A stretch of DNA of 64,000 nt from Candidatus Fimadaptatus faecigallinarum (lineage in GTDB: Bacteria; Bacillota; Clostridia; Christensenellales; Aristaeellaceae): positions 17,469 to 81,468 of the forward strand of contig DVNK01000051.1 in NCBI GenBank assembly GCA_018714445.1, in the 5' to 3' direction. Every line of letters begins with the position of its first letter. Position 1 is the first letter of the stretch. Positions 7,929 through 17,020 of this stretch are shown piece after piece. The position numbers were made by a program, and so were the translations under genes. The notes under the pieces are model-generated. The model saw only the letters and a program-made list of their open reading frames with translations, searched no databases and was not told the origin of the DNA.

Positions 7929-8882
7929 TCAGCGGTCCTCGCGGTAGTAATTCAGACCGCAACTGCGCGGCTGCTGATGCTTATGCGACGGACGTATCGA
8001 CGTCACGACCAGCACGATCGCAGTAGCTATAAAAGGCAGCATCATGAATATCGCCTGCGGCACATTGGCCACCGACGCCGGCGTATACAGCCTCAACACG
8101 CTCAGCGCGCCAAACACCAGCGATCCCAACACGACACGGTACGCGCTCCAGCCCGCAAATATGACCAGCGCCACCGCTATCCAGCCCAGACCGTTGATGC
8201 AGTTGTACGTCCACAGGCCGTTGCATGTCACGATAATTACATACGCGCCACCCAGCGCGCATATGCCGCCGCCCAGCAGTATGTGCACATATTTGTACAG
8301 CGTCACATTGACGCCCATAGCGTCGGCCGCAGCCGGATTCTCGCCTACGGCGCGCAGCGAACGCCCCTGAGACGTGCGGTTTATATACAGTCCCATGCAC
8401 ATGCACAGCACCACGCCAAAGTACACAAACGGATTATAGTTGAGCAACAGCTTGCCCACATACGGTATATCGCTCAGGCCCGGTATGTTCAGCGCCTTGA
8501 ACACGCTCATCACGTTTTCGGACAGCGCGCCCGACGCCGTGTAGTTGCTGCCCAGCAGGTTGGCGACGCCCGTGCCGAATATGGTCAGCGTAAGACCTGT
8601 AACGTTCTGATTGGCCTTGAACGATACGGTCAGCACCGCGTATATCAGCGATCCCAGCAGTCCCGCGCCAAACGCAGCCAGCAGCGCCAGCGCCGCGCTC
8701 TGAGTGTAAAACCCTGCCATGAACCCAAATATCGCGCCCATGTACATGAGGCCCTCTACGCCCAGATTCAGATTGCCGGCCTTTTCGGTCACTATCTCGC
8801 CCAGCGTGCCGTACATAAGCGGTACGCCCGCCAGCACCGCCGCGTACAGGAACTTGATAATGTAATCCAGCGTCTCGTTCAT
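7929..8882 (-). CDS. Nucleoside-type ABC importer permease (NupQ-like)
   Basis: A 317-residue polytopic membrane protein of the BPD_transp_2 family, with about eight hydrophobic segments. It contains the GEIVTEKAGNLNLGVEGLM motif near residues 28-46 that is typical of permeases for nucleosides and simple sugars, including the YufQ/NupQ group. Its start overlaps the stop of the second permease by four bases (ATGA). With the permease, ATPase and BMP protein upstream it makes a full importer in the order BMP, ATPase, permease, permease, as in the Bacillus nupNOPQ operon. The substrate is inferred from that order and the BMP protein. Confidence 0.85.
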   Translation of the reverse strand: MNETLDYIIKFLYAAVLAGVPLMYGTLGEIVTEKAGNLNLGVEGLMYMGAIFGFMAGFYTQSAALALLAAFGAGLLGSLIYAVLTVSFKANQNVTGLTLTIFGTGVANLLGSNYTASGALSENVMSVFKALNIPGLSDIPYVGKLLLNYNPFVYFGVVLCMCMGLYINRTSQGRSLRAVGENPAAADAMGVNVTLYKYVHILLGGGICALGGAYVIIVTCNGLWTYNCINGLGWIAVALVIFAGWSAYRVVLGSLVFGALSVLRLYTPASVANVPQAIFMMLPFIATAIVLVVTSIRPSHKHQQPRSCGLNYYREDR

Positions 8883-9970
8883 GCCTTAACGCCTCCCCTG
8901 TCCAGCTTGTCGCCGCGCCACATTATCTTATACTTGAAGAAGAACTCGCTGCCCAGCACGAAGAACAGCAGTATGCCCTGCAACACGTCCGCCGCAGCAG
9001 TGGATATGTTGTACGTCGACTGCACCGTGCCCGAACCCTTTTCAAGTATCGAAAACAGCGTAGTTACCAGCAGTATCGCCAGCGGATTGAGCTGGCCCAG
9101 ATAGGCGATTATTATCGCCGTAAAGCCCACGCCGCCTGCAACCGAATCGGTCAGCGTCCGGTCTGGTCCGGCGACCTGTATCATGCCCGCCACGCCGCAG
9201 ATCGCCGCCGACAGGAACATCGTGCGCATTATAATAACCTTATTGTTCATGCCCGCATAGCGCGCAGTGCGCGAGTTGCCGCCGACGACGCTTATCTCAT
9301 AGCCATGCTTGGTATAGTTCAGATATACATACACCAGCGCCACCAGCACCAGCGCAAATATCCAACCTATGTGCACGCCCAGCACCTTGGGCAGCTGCGC
9401 GCTCTTTTCAAACGTCGCAATGAAGTTAAATCCCATAGCCTCCGGGCTTTTCCAGGGGCCGTCGCGCAGGTACTGTATCAGATACAGCGCCACATAGTTG
9501 AGCATCAGCGTAAACAGCGTCTCGTTGGTGTCGAACCTGGCCTTGAAATACGCCGGTATCATGCCAAACAGTCCGCCACCTATAGCCGCCGCCAGGAACA
9601 TTATCGTCAGCAGCAGCCACTGCGGCAGATACGAGTAATTCAGCGCAAAGTATGTCGCGCATGTCGCGCCAAAGCAGATCTGACCCTCGGCACCGATGTT
9701 CCAGAAATGCATCCTGAACGCAAGCGTTATGCCCAGCGCCGATATCAGCAGCGGCACCGCCTGCTTTACGGTCTCGCGTATGACCATCTGCGAGCCCAGC
9801 GAGCCCGATATCATGGTGCCATAAACCGCAAACGGATTATACCCCATCGCCAGTATGAACAGCCCGCCGGTAAACAGCGCCAACAGTATCGCCAGCACCC
9901 GGTATATAACCATCTGCCGACGCGATATGTGGCCGCGCTTGCCTATGTGTATTCCGCCCCATTTACTCAT
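8879..9970 (-). CDS. Nucleoside-type ABC importer permease (NupP-like)
   Basis: A 363-residue BPD_transp_2 permease from the ATG at 9970, which has GAGGAGGG upstream inside the end of the ATPase gene and overlaps it by 8 bases. A start at 9991 would lie deeper in the ATPase gene without a good site. Features: a basic N-terminus, then about eight to ten membrane spans, with the conserved NIGAEGQICFGA motif near residue 107, which marks the first permease of nucleoside importers (YufP/NupP group). It would pair with the 7929-8882 permease in the membrane. Confidence 0.85.
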   Translation of the reverse strand: MSKWGGIHIGKRGHISRRQMVIYRVLAILLALFTGGLFILAMGYNPFAVYGTMISGSLGSQMVIRETVKQAVPLLISALGITLAFRMHFWNIGAEGQICFGATCATYFALNYSYLPQWLLLTIMFLAAAIGGGLFGMIPAYFKARFDTNETLFTLMLNYVALYLIQYLRDGPWKSPEAMGFNFIATFEKSAQLPKVLGVHIGWIFALVLVALVYVYLNYTKHGYEISVVGGNSRTARYAGMNNKVIIMRTMFLSAAICGVAGMIQVAGPDRTLTDSVAGGVGFTAIIIAYLGQLNPLAILLVTTLFSILEKGSGTVQSTYNISTAAADVLQGILLFFVLGSEFFFKYKIMWRGDKLDRGGVKA

Positions 9971-11567
9971 TGGCGCCGCCCTCCTCGACAAATCCGGTCA
10001 TGAGCGCGCCCAGCTTCTCCTTGAGTTGCTGACGCAGGCGCATCTCACCCGAGTCCTCCTCGCTGTCCTCGTGGGATACGGAGAGCGCGTTGCCCTGCTC
10101 GTGCATCTCAGCGCGCACATCCAGTATGCCGGTCACGCGCCCGGCGCACATGACCATTATCCGGTCGCACAGCTCTATAAGCACATCCAGATCCTCGCCG
10201 ACGAACAGCACGCCCACACCCTTGGCCTTCTGCTTGTTGAGCAGATCAAATATCTTATACGACGAGTTTATATCCAACCCGCGCACCGGATAAGCCACCA
10301 GCAGCACTTTGGGGTTCAGGTGTATCTCACGGCCGACCAGCACTTTCTGCACATTGCCGCCCGACAGCTGACCTACCGGATGCATGACGGAAGGCGTCGC
10401 TATCTCCAGTTCGTCCACGACCACCTTGGACAGCTTGCGCGCCGCTGCGCGGTCTACAAACATGCCGTGATTTTCCTGATAGCTCTTGAGCAGCACGTTG
10501 TCCGACACGCTCATGCTGCCCACCAGACCCATGCCCAGCCGGTCCTCCGGCACGAAGGACATCGCCACGCCGCGCCGCATTATCTCGCGGGGGTTCAGTC
10601 CCTCAAGGTTCTGGCCTTCCAGCTGCACTTTGCCAAAGCTTATCACCTGCAATCCGGCTATCGCCTCGCACAACTCCTTCTGGCCCGAACCCGCTATGCC
10701 TGCCACGCCCAGTATCTCGCCCGTATCCAGCTCGAACGACACATCTGTCAAAGCCGGCAGGCCATCCTCGTCCTTTACACACAGGTTGGACACTTCCAGC
10801 AACCGCTCGGCCTTGCCGCGCGGCGTGCGCTCTATCTCCAGCTTCACGCTGCGGCCGACCATCAGCTCGGTCAGCTGTTTTACATTGGTCTCGGCCGTCA
10901 CCACGCTGCCCACGCTCTCGCCCTTGCGCAGTATCGTCACACGGTCGGAGATTGCCATAACCTCATTGAGCTTATGGGTTATTATGATTATCGCGCAGCC
11001 CTGCTGCTTCATGCGGCGCAGTATATCAAACAATCCCCGGGTCTCCTGTGGAGTAAGCACCGCTGTCGGCTCGTCGAGTATCAGTATGTTGCAGCCGCGG
11101 TAGAGGACCTTGAGTATCTCCACAGTCTGCTTTTCTCCGACCGACATGCTGTGCACCGGCTTGTCCGGGTTTATGTCCAGCCCGAACTTCTCGCTCAGCG
11201 CGCGTATCTCACGCGTGAGCTCGCTTGAGCGCACATGCTTGTGCGTGCCCAGCACTATGTTCTCCTTGGCGCTCATCACGTCCACAAGCTTGAAGTGCTG
11301 ATGGATCATGCCCACGCCCTGCTCATATGCGTCGCGGGGCGAATGGATCTGCGTCAGCCGGCCGTTTATGTATATCTCGCCGGCGTCGGGACGGTATATG
11401 CCCGATATCATGTTCATAAGAGTGGTCTTGCCCGAACCGTTTTCGCCCAGCAGCGCGAGTATCTCGCCATGCCGAAGCGTAAAGTTTACATTGTTGTTGG
11501 CCAGTATCGAGCCAAAGCGCTTTACTATGCCCTTGAGCTCTATGGCATAAGGCTGCTCCTGTGCCAC
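9963..11567 (-). CDS. Nucleoside-type ABC importer ATPase with two nucleotide-binding domains (NupO-like)
   Basis: A tandem ATPase of about 534 residues. Domain 1 has Walker A GENGSGKTT, the Q-loop in GMIHQHFKLVDVM, signature MSVGEKQ and Walker B ILDEPTAVLT. Domain 2 has the reduced P-loop GIAGSGQKE, signature LSGGNVQK and LLVAYPVRGLD. The second domain is degenerate as usual in sugar and nucleoside importers of this class. The start is uncertain: GTG at 11567 gives an N-terminus matching the family (AQEQPYAIELKGIVKRFG) and has AAAGGG upstream, while a TTG at 11594 would add nine residues. A hairpin separates it from the upstream BMP gene. Confidence 0.88.
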   Translation of the reverse strand: MAQEQPYAIELKGIVKRFGSILANNNVNFTLRHGEILALLGENGSGKTTLMNMISGIYRPDAGEIYINGRLTQIHSPRDAYEQGVGMIHQHFKLVDVMSAKENIVLGTHKHVRSSELTREIRALSEKFGLDINPDKPVHSMSVGEKQTVEILKVLYRGCNILILDEPTAVLTPQETRGLFDILRRMKQQGCAIIIITHKLNEVMAISDRVTILRKGESVGSVVTAETNVKQLTELMVGRSVKLEIERTPRGKAERLLEVSNLCVKDEDGLPALTDVSFELDTGEILGVAGIAGSGQKELCEAIAGLQVISFGKVQLEGQNLEGLNPREIMRRGVAMSFVPEDRLGMGLVGSMSVSDNVLLKSYQENHGMFVDRAAARKLSKVVVDELEIATPSVMHPVGQLSGGNVQKVLVGREIHLNPKVLLVAYPVRGLDINSSYKIFDLLNKQKAKGVGVLFVGEDLDVLIELCDRIMVMCAGRVTGILDVRAEMHEQGNALSVSHEDSEEDSGEMRLRQQLKEKLGALMTGFVEEGGANE

Positions 11568-11680
11568 GGCATACACATCCCTTTCGTAAGCCAAGTTTAT
11601 AGGCGTGCCGGGTTGAACCGGCCAAGGCCCGGTCCGTCGCTTCGTGAGGCGCGGATGAGCACAGATTTATCAATGCCAAA

Positions 11681-11713
11681 GCGGCCGCCCCAAACGGAAT
11701 TCGGAGCGGCCGC
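11681..11713 (-). terminator. Hairpin between the BMP gene and the importer ATPase
   Basis: An 8-bp perfect stem GCGGCCGC/GCGGCCGC (11681-11688, 11706-11713), extended by CC/GG. On the minus strand it is followed only by TTTGG, so it may be a partial terminator or an mRNA-stabilising hairpin that keeps the binding protein in excess over the membrane parts. Confidence 0.5.
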
Positions 11714-11728
11714 AAGGCAATGCTTATA

Positions 11729-12832
11729 TTACGCGACGACAGCGCCCTCGACCAGCCAGTCGATGGAGGTTATCTCCGCGTCGGTCAGACGCTGACCTTC
11801 CTCAACGCGCACAACGCCGGTGTTATCCTTGATCTCGCCGTCGAACACGTCAAACGAGCCGTCCATTATCTTGGCGGTCCACTCGTCTATTACCTCCTGA
11901 GTGCCCTCAGCGCAGTTCTTGGTCAGCGGCGAAAGGCCTACCATGCCTTCCTGCATGCCCAGGAAGTAGTTCTCGCAGGTCCAGGTGCCGTTGATCACGT
12001 TTTCCAGCTCGGCTTTGTATACGACAGTCCAGTTCCATATCGGAGCGCACAGATGCGCATCGGGCGCAGCCTCGGTCATGTCGGCATTGTAACCGCAGCC
12101 CCACACGCCGGCTTCCTGAGCGGCGACCATGGCCATCGTCGAATCCTGATGCTGCGCTATAACGTCGCAGCCCATGTCTATCAGCGCGTCAGCGGTCTGG
12201 CGCTCGATGGTGGGATCATACCAGGTGTTGGTGTACTTTACGTACACGGTCGCGTCGGGATTGACCGCGCGCACGCCCAGCGTGAAAGCGTCTATGCCGC
12301 CGTTGCACTCGGGATTATCCATCGCCGAGACATAGCCGATCTTGTTGGTCTGGGTCTTCATGCCCGCCGCCAGGCCGGACAGGAAGCGCGGCTGATAGAT
12401 GCGGCCAAAGTAGTTATTCATGTTCACGCCATTGTTTATGTAGCCCGAGCAATGCGAGAATATGACCTCGGGATACTCCTCAGCGATGGGCTCCATGTAG
12501 TACATGTGGCCAAAGCTGTCGGCGAAGATTATCTGGCAGCCCGCCTCGACCAGCTCGCGCAGCGCGGTCTCGCAGGTCGCGTCCTCGGGCACGTTGGTCT
12601 TTTTGATGACCTGGCTCTCGTCCAGGCCCAGCTCTTTAACCGCCGTCATCAGCGCGTTGTCATGCGTGTAGTTGTAGCCGCCGTCGGAAGTGTCGCCGAC
12701 GTAAATCATGCCTATCTTGAGATCTTCCTTGGCTACTGCCGGGAAAGCGCTCGCAGCCTCTTCGGCCTGCGCCGGAACCATGACCAGCGCCATCATCATA
12801 ACCAGGGCCAAGGCCAGCATCTTCTTGAACAT
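11729..12832 (-). CDS. BMP-family nucleoside-binding protein of the ABC importer
   Basis: A 367-residue BMP/PnrA-like periplasmic-binding-fold protein. Start ATG at 12832 behind GGAGGAGA. Residues 1-23 are a signal peptide (MFKK then a hydrophobic core, cleavage near AQA/EE). The mature part shows the BMP signatures KIGMIYVGDTSDGGYN, a FADSFGH loop, FSHCSGY and the NYFGRIYQPRFLSGLAAG stretch. BMP proteins bind nucleosides outside the cell for ABC import. There is no lipobox cysteine near the cleavage site, unusual for a Gram-positive binding protein, which is normally lipid-anchored. The gene is first in the importer operon and has its own strong promoter. Confidence 0.88.
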   Translation of the reverse strand: MFKKMLALALVMMMALVMVPAQAEEAASAFPAVAKEDLKIGMIYVGDTSDGGYNYTHDNALMTAVKELGLDESQVIKKTNVPEDATCETALRELVEAGCQIIFADSFGHMYYMEPIAEEYPEVIFSHCSGYINNGVNMNNYFGRIYQPRFLSGLAAGMKTQTNKIGYVSAMDNPECNGGIDAFTLGVRAVNPDATVYVKYTNTWYDPTIERQTADALIDMGCDVIAQHQDSTMAMVAAQEAGVWGCGYNADMTEAAPDAHLCAPIWNWTVVYKAELENVINGTWTCENYFLGMQEGMVGLSPLTKNCAEGTQEVIDEWTAKIMDGSFDVFDGEIKDNTGVVRVEEGQRLTDAEITSIDWLVEGAVVA

Positions 12833-12858
12833 GTGCTCTCTCCTCCATAGTTTTCTGA

Positions 12859-12870
12859 CGGCATATGCCG
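12859..12870. promoter_or_regulatory. 12-bp palindrome in the BMP leader
   Basis: CGGCATATGCCG is a perfect palindrome between the -10 box (12885-12890) and the ribosome binding site of the BMP gene. It is a candidate operator or small hairpin. No regulator can be assigned. Confidence 0.35.
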
Positions 12871-12884
12871 CCGGATTCAGCTCA

Positions 12885-12913
12885 AGTATACTCCATTTAA
12901 GGCCAACTTTCAA
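12885..12913 (-). promoter_or_regulatory. Promoter of the nucleoside importer operon
   Basis: Minus strand: -35 TTGAAA (12913-12908), 17-bp spacer, -10 TATACT (12890-12885). Just upstream, at 12914-12923, is CGAACATTCG-type sequence that resembles half of a Firmicute PurR box (CGAACWWT); that link is weak. Confidence 0.7.
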
Positions 12914-13002
12914 CGAACATTCGATTACTTTTTTGATTTTTAGTTGGGATTTTGCAAATTTGTATACTTACGTGCCCCAAATATGTGCATAATGCGGCGA
13001 AA

Positions 13003-14043
13003 TCAGTCAAACAATGCCTCAAACTCCGCCGAGCCCAGGTAGGCCGTCTCAAGCGCGGTCATGTCCCCGCCCGAGACGTACAGCCGCATATCCTCGCGCG
13101 CAGGCAGCATAAGCGCCATGTCCAGCCGCGACTGTGCGTCCTCGGACGCAAGGTAAGCAACCACCTCACGGCAGACATCTGCGCGCGCCTGCGCATCCTC
13201 CAGCCCGGTGTCGACTATCGCAGCGGCAAAGTACTGATCGGTATATCCGATCTGAGATGGGTAAAACTTCCATGGCGGCGCAGTTCCTTCGGCGTCGAGC
13301 AGCGCTATCTGGCGCAACTGCCACTGGCTGGCGGGTATGCACGCGACCATGCCCTGCTTAAAGTCAGCCCAAGCCTGAGTAACCGTGCACTCAAGGTAAT
13401 CGTCGGGCAACAGCTCGCCCGCAGTCGGCAGTCCTCCCAGCATCTCAGCCGTAACCTCCGCCCAGCGCGCCTCGCCCGGCACCTGCAACGCATACGTCCC
13501 GCTTTTGCGCCGTGTGGGCGCGCTGTACACGCTCTCAAGCGCCTGCTGCCAGTCGCCGGGCAGTTCGGCCATCAGATCTGAATTTATCAGCAATCCATAA
13601 CCGCCATAGCACAGCGGCGTCGCATACTGCGTCTCGCCGACCATGCACGCCTCGCACAGCGCGTCGATGAGCCCCTCCGATTCCTGGGCTATGAGCCCCT
13701 GCACATCCTTGAGCGCACCGGGCGTGAATATCAGCATGTCCGGACGCGGCGAGTCCTGATAGCGCAAGAGCGCCGCCGACGACACTGTCTCGACATGTAT
13801 ATACACGCCCGAATTTCGCTTCTCGAACGCGCTCAGGCACTCGTTCAGCCAGGGCACTATCGATCCGGTACCGCTTTTAAACCCCTGATATACCTGCAAA
13901 CGCACCACGCCCGACCACCCTTCGTACGGACGCGAGGTCAGTCCCTCGGGCGGCGCGGGCAGTTTCTCGACCAGTACCGGGCTAAATGCCGCAAGCAACA
14001 CACAAAAGATCGTACACAAAGCGCAAACGGCGCGTCGAAGCAT
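13003..14043 (-). CDS. Extracellular solute-binding protein (family 1-like), orphan
   Basis: A 346-residue protein with an N-terminal hydrophobic signal segment (residues 4-24) lacking a clear lipobox. The body resembles family 1 extracellular solute-binding proteins of sugar ABC systems: VRLQVYQGFKSGTG, WLNECLSAFEKRNSGVYIHVETVSS, the PDMLIFTPG strand, a hinge segment TPLCYGGYGLLINSDLM and a C-terminal helical region VAYLASEDAQSRLDMA. No permease or ATPase genes are beside it, so its transporter partner is elsewhere or it has a sensing role. It lies 60 bases after the small membrane protein gene and is probably co-transcribed with it. Confidence 0.72.
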   Translation of the reverse strand: MLRRAVCALCTIFCVLLAAFSPVLVEKLPAPPEGLTSRPYEGWSGVVRLQVYQGFKSGTGSIVPWLNECLSAFEKRNSGVYIHVETVSSAALLRYQDSPRPDMLIFTPGALKDVQGLIAQESEGLIDALCEACMVGETQYATPLCYGGYGLLINSDLMAELPGDWQQALESVYSAPTRRKSGTYALQVPGEARWAEVTAEMLGGLPTAGELLPDDYLECTVTQAWADFKQGMVACIPASQWQLRQIALLDAEGTAPPWKFYPSQIGYTDQYFAAAIVDTGLEDAQARADVCREVVAYLASEDAQSRLDMALMLPAREDMRLYVSGGDMTALETAYLGSAEFEALFD

Positions 14044-14103
14044 ACCAATTCCACCCCCATGGGTGATTGTATGCCCCGACGCGCCGCAGCTTGCACGTTC
14101 TGC

Positions 14104-14418
14104 CTATTGGATATTCAGCTTTGTCATCAGCCAGTCGGTCACCTGCGCCAGCAACTCGGGATTGCCAAAGTACACGTACAGCATCGCCATCAGCGCGCCT
14201 ACGCTCACCAGCGCGCACAGTATGCTCAGCGCCGTGTATATCGCATAACGCGCGCGGTTGCCCGGCACATACGACGATAACACGCCGAACAACCCTCCCA
14301 GCGACAGCAGCGCTCCCAGCCCCGGTACCCAGCACACCATGACCCCCGCCACTGACATCACCATGCCCCGCCCCAGCTTGCGCCTCTGTGCGGGATTGGC
14401 CATATTCTCCTCAGACAT
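14104..14418 (-). CDS. Small two-span membrane protein, function unknown
   Basis: A 104-residue protein with a clear GGAGG site upstream. A short polar N-terminus with KLGRG is followed by two hydrophobic segments (about residues 18-48 and 58-85, each ending in charged or aromatic residues) and a C-terminal helix LLAQVTDWLMTKLNIQ. The sequence GLGALLSLGGLFGVLSS is glycine-rich. I do not recognise the family. It precedes the orphan solute-binding protein gene on the same strand. Confidence 0.65.
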   Translation of the reverse strand: MSEENMANPAQRRKLGRGMVMSVAGVMVCWVPGLGALLSLGGLFGVLSSYVPGNRARYAIYTALSILCALVSVGALMAMLYVYFGNPELLAQVTDWLMTKLNIQ

Positions 14419-14549
14419 TTGCGGCCTCCATATGCGTCATGTATTTAGCAAATTTTGAGCCGATCGCTGCCCCAATCGCGGCAGACCTCTACCCGCCTTA
14501 CCCGTGAACCGGCCGCACATGATCCGTTCGTACGCAGTGGAATGGCGCC

Positions 14550-16820
14550 TTATCCGTTCAGCAGCTCCAGCAGCTCGTTCAACTGCTCCTCGCCAAACAG
14601 ACCGCCCGACAGCATCGACAGACCCCTCAGCGGCATGTACTCCATCATGCGCCGCATCATGTTCGCCATATCGGCATCGTCGTCGGGCTTTTCCATCGCG
14701 CCCAGGAACGCATCCAGCAGCGGCTTTACGCGCTCGCACGCCGCCTCGTCGCGAAGTATCGCGCCCAGGCAAGAATTGCGGTCGTACACGGGGCGATAGG
14801 CGCTGGTAGAATGCAGCGTCACGTCAAACGCCGCGCGCACATCCTGGCTCGACGCGCACACGAGCAAGCGGTATTTGCCGCTATCTGTGACGAATGCGCC
14901 TGCCTTTTCGTTCCAGTACGAGAACGCGCGCATGTTAAGATTCAGCTTCACATGCCCGCTCTGACCGGGTTCCAGCTTTACCTTGGCAAATCCCTTCAAC
15001 TCCATGCGCGGCTTGAGCGCCGTGCCGCACAGCTTTTGCACATACACCTGCACTACCTCAGCGCCCGCGCGCTCGCCCGCGTTGCGCACATCCAGCTCAA
15101 CGCTCACGCCCTGCGCGTCGGTAAACTCCTCGGCACTGACGCGCGCATTCTCGTATTCAAAGCGAGTGTAGCTCAGACCGTGTCCAAATGGGAACCTCAC
15201 GCCGCCATCCGGCCGGTTCATCATGCCGTAATAGCGATATCCCACGAATATATCTTCATTATAGTGCACCTTCTCCCCATCGCCCGGGAAGTTCAGGTAG
15301 CACGGCGTGTCCTCCAGTCTGTACGGGAACGACTCGGCCAGCTTGCCCGACGGGTTCGCCTCGCCGCACAGCAACCGCGCCAATGCCTCGCCGCCGCCCT
15401 GTCCGCCCAGGTAAGCCATCATTATGGCGTTTACGCTGTCCGCCCATGGCAGCTCGACCGGCGCGCCACACTCCAGCACGACCGTCACACGCTTACTCGG
15501 CAGCGCCGCAATGCGCTCAATAAGCGCACTCTGAGCCTCCGGCAGGCGCATATCTGTGCGATCACCGCCTTCGGTATCGTAATAGCCCGCAAATACGATT
15601 ATGTCGTCGCAATCGTTAGCCGCCAAAATCGCCTCATCCAGCAGCGCAGCCGCGTCGGCCCCGCTTGCAGTGTCGCCCGCCTCCAGCCCGGACGCATCGT
15701 ATCCGCGCACATACGTCAGTTCCGGAAAGCGCGCCTTCAGACAGTCAAGCGGCAAGGCCAGCTGCGTTGGCTTTATATGAGATGAACCGCCGCCCTGGTA
15801 TATCGGCCGCGCGGCCAACTCGCCCACAACGCACAGCTTGCCCGGCTTGAGTGGCAACATGCCGTCATTTTTGAGCAGCACCATCGTCTCAAGCGCCGCA
15901 TCTACCGCCAAAGCGTGATGCTCAGCCGCGTCGACGCGCACATCCTGCCTGTGATTGCGCGCCGACCAGTCCAGCACGCCCAACAGCCGCTCGACCGCGC
16001 GATCCAGTATACGCTCATCCAGGCTGCCATCCTTTACCGCGTTCACCAGCTTTTTAGCGCCTTCGCCGCCGTCGCCCGGCATCTGCAGCTCAAGCCCCGC
16101 TTCAAGTGCCGGCACGCGCTGATCCACCGCGCCCCAGTCGCTCATGACAAAGCCCTTAAAGCCCCATTCGCCGCGCAGCAGCTCGTCCAACAGCCATTTA
16201 TTCTGGCACGCATATACGCCGTTCACGCGATTATATGAACACATGAAGGTCTTGGGATCGGCGCGCCGCGCGACCTGCTCGAATGGATAGAGATATATCT
16301 CGCGCAACGCGCGCTCGGACACCCGCGCGTCTATCGTCATGCGCGCAGTCTCCTGGTTATTGACCGCATAGTGTTTGACGGACGTGGCCACGCCTTCGCC
16401 CTGCATCGCGTTCACATAGCTAACCGCCATCTCGCCCGCAAGGTATGGATCTTCGCTCAGATACTCGAAATTGCGCCCGCACAGCGGCGAGCGCTTTATG
16501 TTGATCGCCGGGCCCAGCACTATTCCCACGTTCTGCGCCTGGGCCTCGTGCGCTATCGCGCGCGCCACCCGTGCCGCCAGGTCGGTGTTCCAGCTGGAAC
16601 ACAATCCCGCGCCCGACGGGAAGCAAGTCGCCGGCTCGGAATCGTTTATGCCCAGATGGTCTGCCGCCTCCGACTGCTTGCGCAGGCCATGCGGGCCGTC
16701 AGTCATCATGACCGATGGTATATTTGCCTCCGGCACCGCGCACGCATGCCAGAAATCCCGCCCCACGCACAGCGCAGCCTTTTCTTCAAGCGTCATGTGC
16801 CTTATAACTTCTTCGTACAT
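14550..16820 (-). CDS. GH3 beta-glucosidase-type glycoside hydrolase
   Basis: A 756-residue GH3 enzyme without a signal peptide, so probably cytoplasmic. The N-terminal TIM-barrel has MTDGPHGLR (39-47), the substrate-binding KHYAVNNQE region (149-157) and the catalytic nucleophile in GFVMSDWG (Asp228). The second alpha/beta sandwich domain (about 300-530) includes KNDGMLPL and GYYDTEGGDRTDMRLP. A fibronectin-III-like domain (about 575-670; VSVELDVRNAG, VQVYVQ) follows, plus a Met- and Leu-rich tail of about 60 residues. GH3 enzymes of this layout remove terminal beta-glucose, xylose or similar residues from oligosaccharides. ATG start behind GGAGG. Confidence 0.92.
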   Translation of the reverse strand: MYEEVIRHMTLEEKAALCVGRDFWHACAVPEANIPSVMMTDGPHGLRKQSEAADHLGINDSEPATCFPSGAGLCSSWNTDLAARVARAIAHEAQAQNVGIVLGPAINIKRSPLCGRNFEYLSEDPYLAGEMAVSYVNAMQGEGVATSVKHYAVNNQETARMTIDARVSERALREIYLYPFEQVARRADPKTFMCSYNRVNGVYACQNKWLLDELLRGEWGFKGFVMSDWGAVDQRVPALEAGLELQMPGDGGEGAKKLVNAVKDGSLDERILDRAVERLLGVLDWSARNHRQDVRVDAAEHHALAVDAALETMVLLKNDGMLPLKPGKLCVVGELAARPIYQGGGSSHIKPTQLALPLDCLKARFPELTYVRGYDASGLEAGDTASGADAAALLDEAILAANDCDDIIVFAGYYDTEGGDRTDMRLPEAQSALIERIAALPSKRVTVVLECGAPVELPWADSVNAIMMAYLGGQGGGEALARLLCGEANPSGKLAESFPYRLEDTPCYLNFPGDGEKVHYNEDIFVGYRYYGMMNRPDGGVRFPFGHGLSYTRFEYENARVSAEEFTDAQGVSVELDVRNAGERAGAEVVQVYVQKLCGTALKPRMELKGFAKVKLEPGQSGHVKLNLNMRAFSYWNEKAGAFVTDSGKYRLLVCASSQDVRAAFDVTLHSTSAYRPVYDRNSCLGAILRDEAACERVKPLLDAFLGAMEKPDDDADMANMMRRMMEYMPLRGLSMLSGGLFGEEQLNELLELLNG

Positions 16821-16918
16821 ATATGCGCCTCCTGCTGACGTTTATTTGCGTGCGTCGCTGCCGCATTATCTGACTCGCGCCCGGTTTATTATGCGCTATC
16901 CGGGCCATGAACACTCAT

Positions 16919-16933
16919 TTGACTATCGATCAA
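16919..16933. promoter_or_regulatory. TTGAC-type inverted repeat upstream of the GH3 gene
   Basis: TTGACTATCGATCAA has inverted TTGA/TCAA arms about 100 bases before the GH3 start. A second, better palindrome with the same arms is at 17002-17020. Candidate operators, regulator unknown. Confidence 0.35.
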
Positions 16934-17001
16934 TTTCATGTGGTATCCAAAACAGGTCTGATATCTGTCATCAACAGCAAGCCCGTTCATCCATATTAAC
17001 G

Positions 17002-17020
17002 TTTTGACTCTTGGTCAAAA
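17002..17020. promoter_or_regulatory. TTTTGAC-N5-GTCAAAA inverted repeat
   Basis: Perfect 7-bp arms (17002-17008 and 17014-17020) overlap the stop codon of the methyltransferase gene and lie upstream of the GH3 gene. This may be an operator for GH3. It is too short and AT-rich for a strong terminator. Confidence 0.35.

Noticed and set aside
12911..12923. PurR box upstream of the nucleoside importer
   Set aside because: Only one CGAACATT-like half is seen and no second box at the expected distance, so it is mentioned but not claimed.
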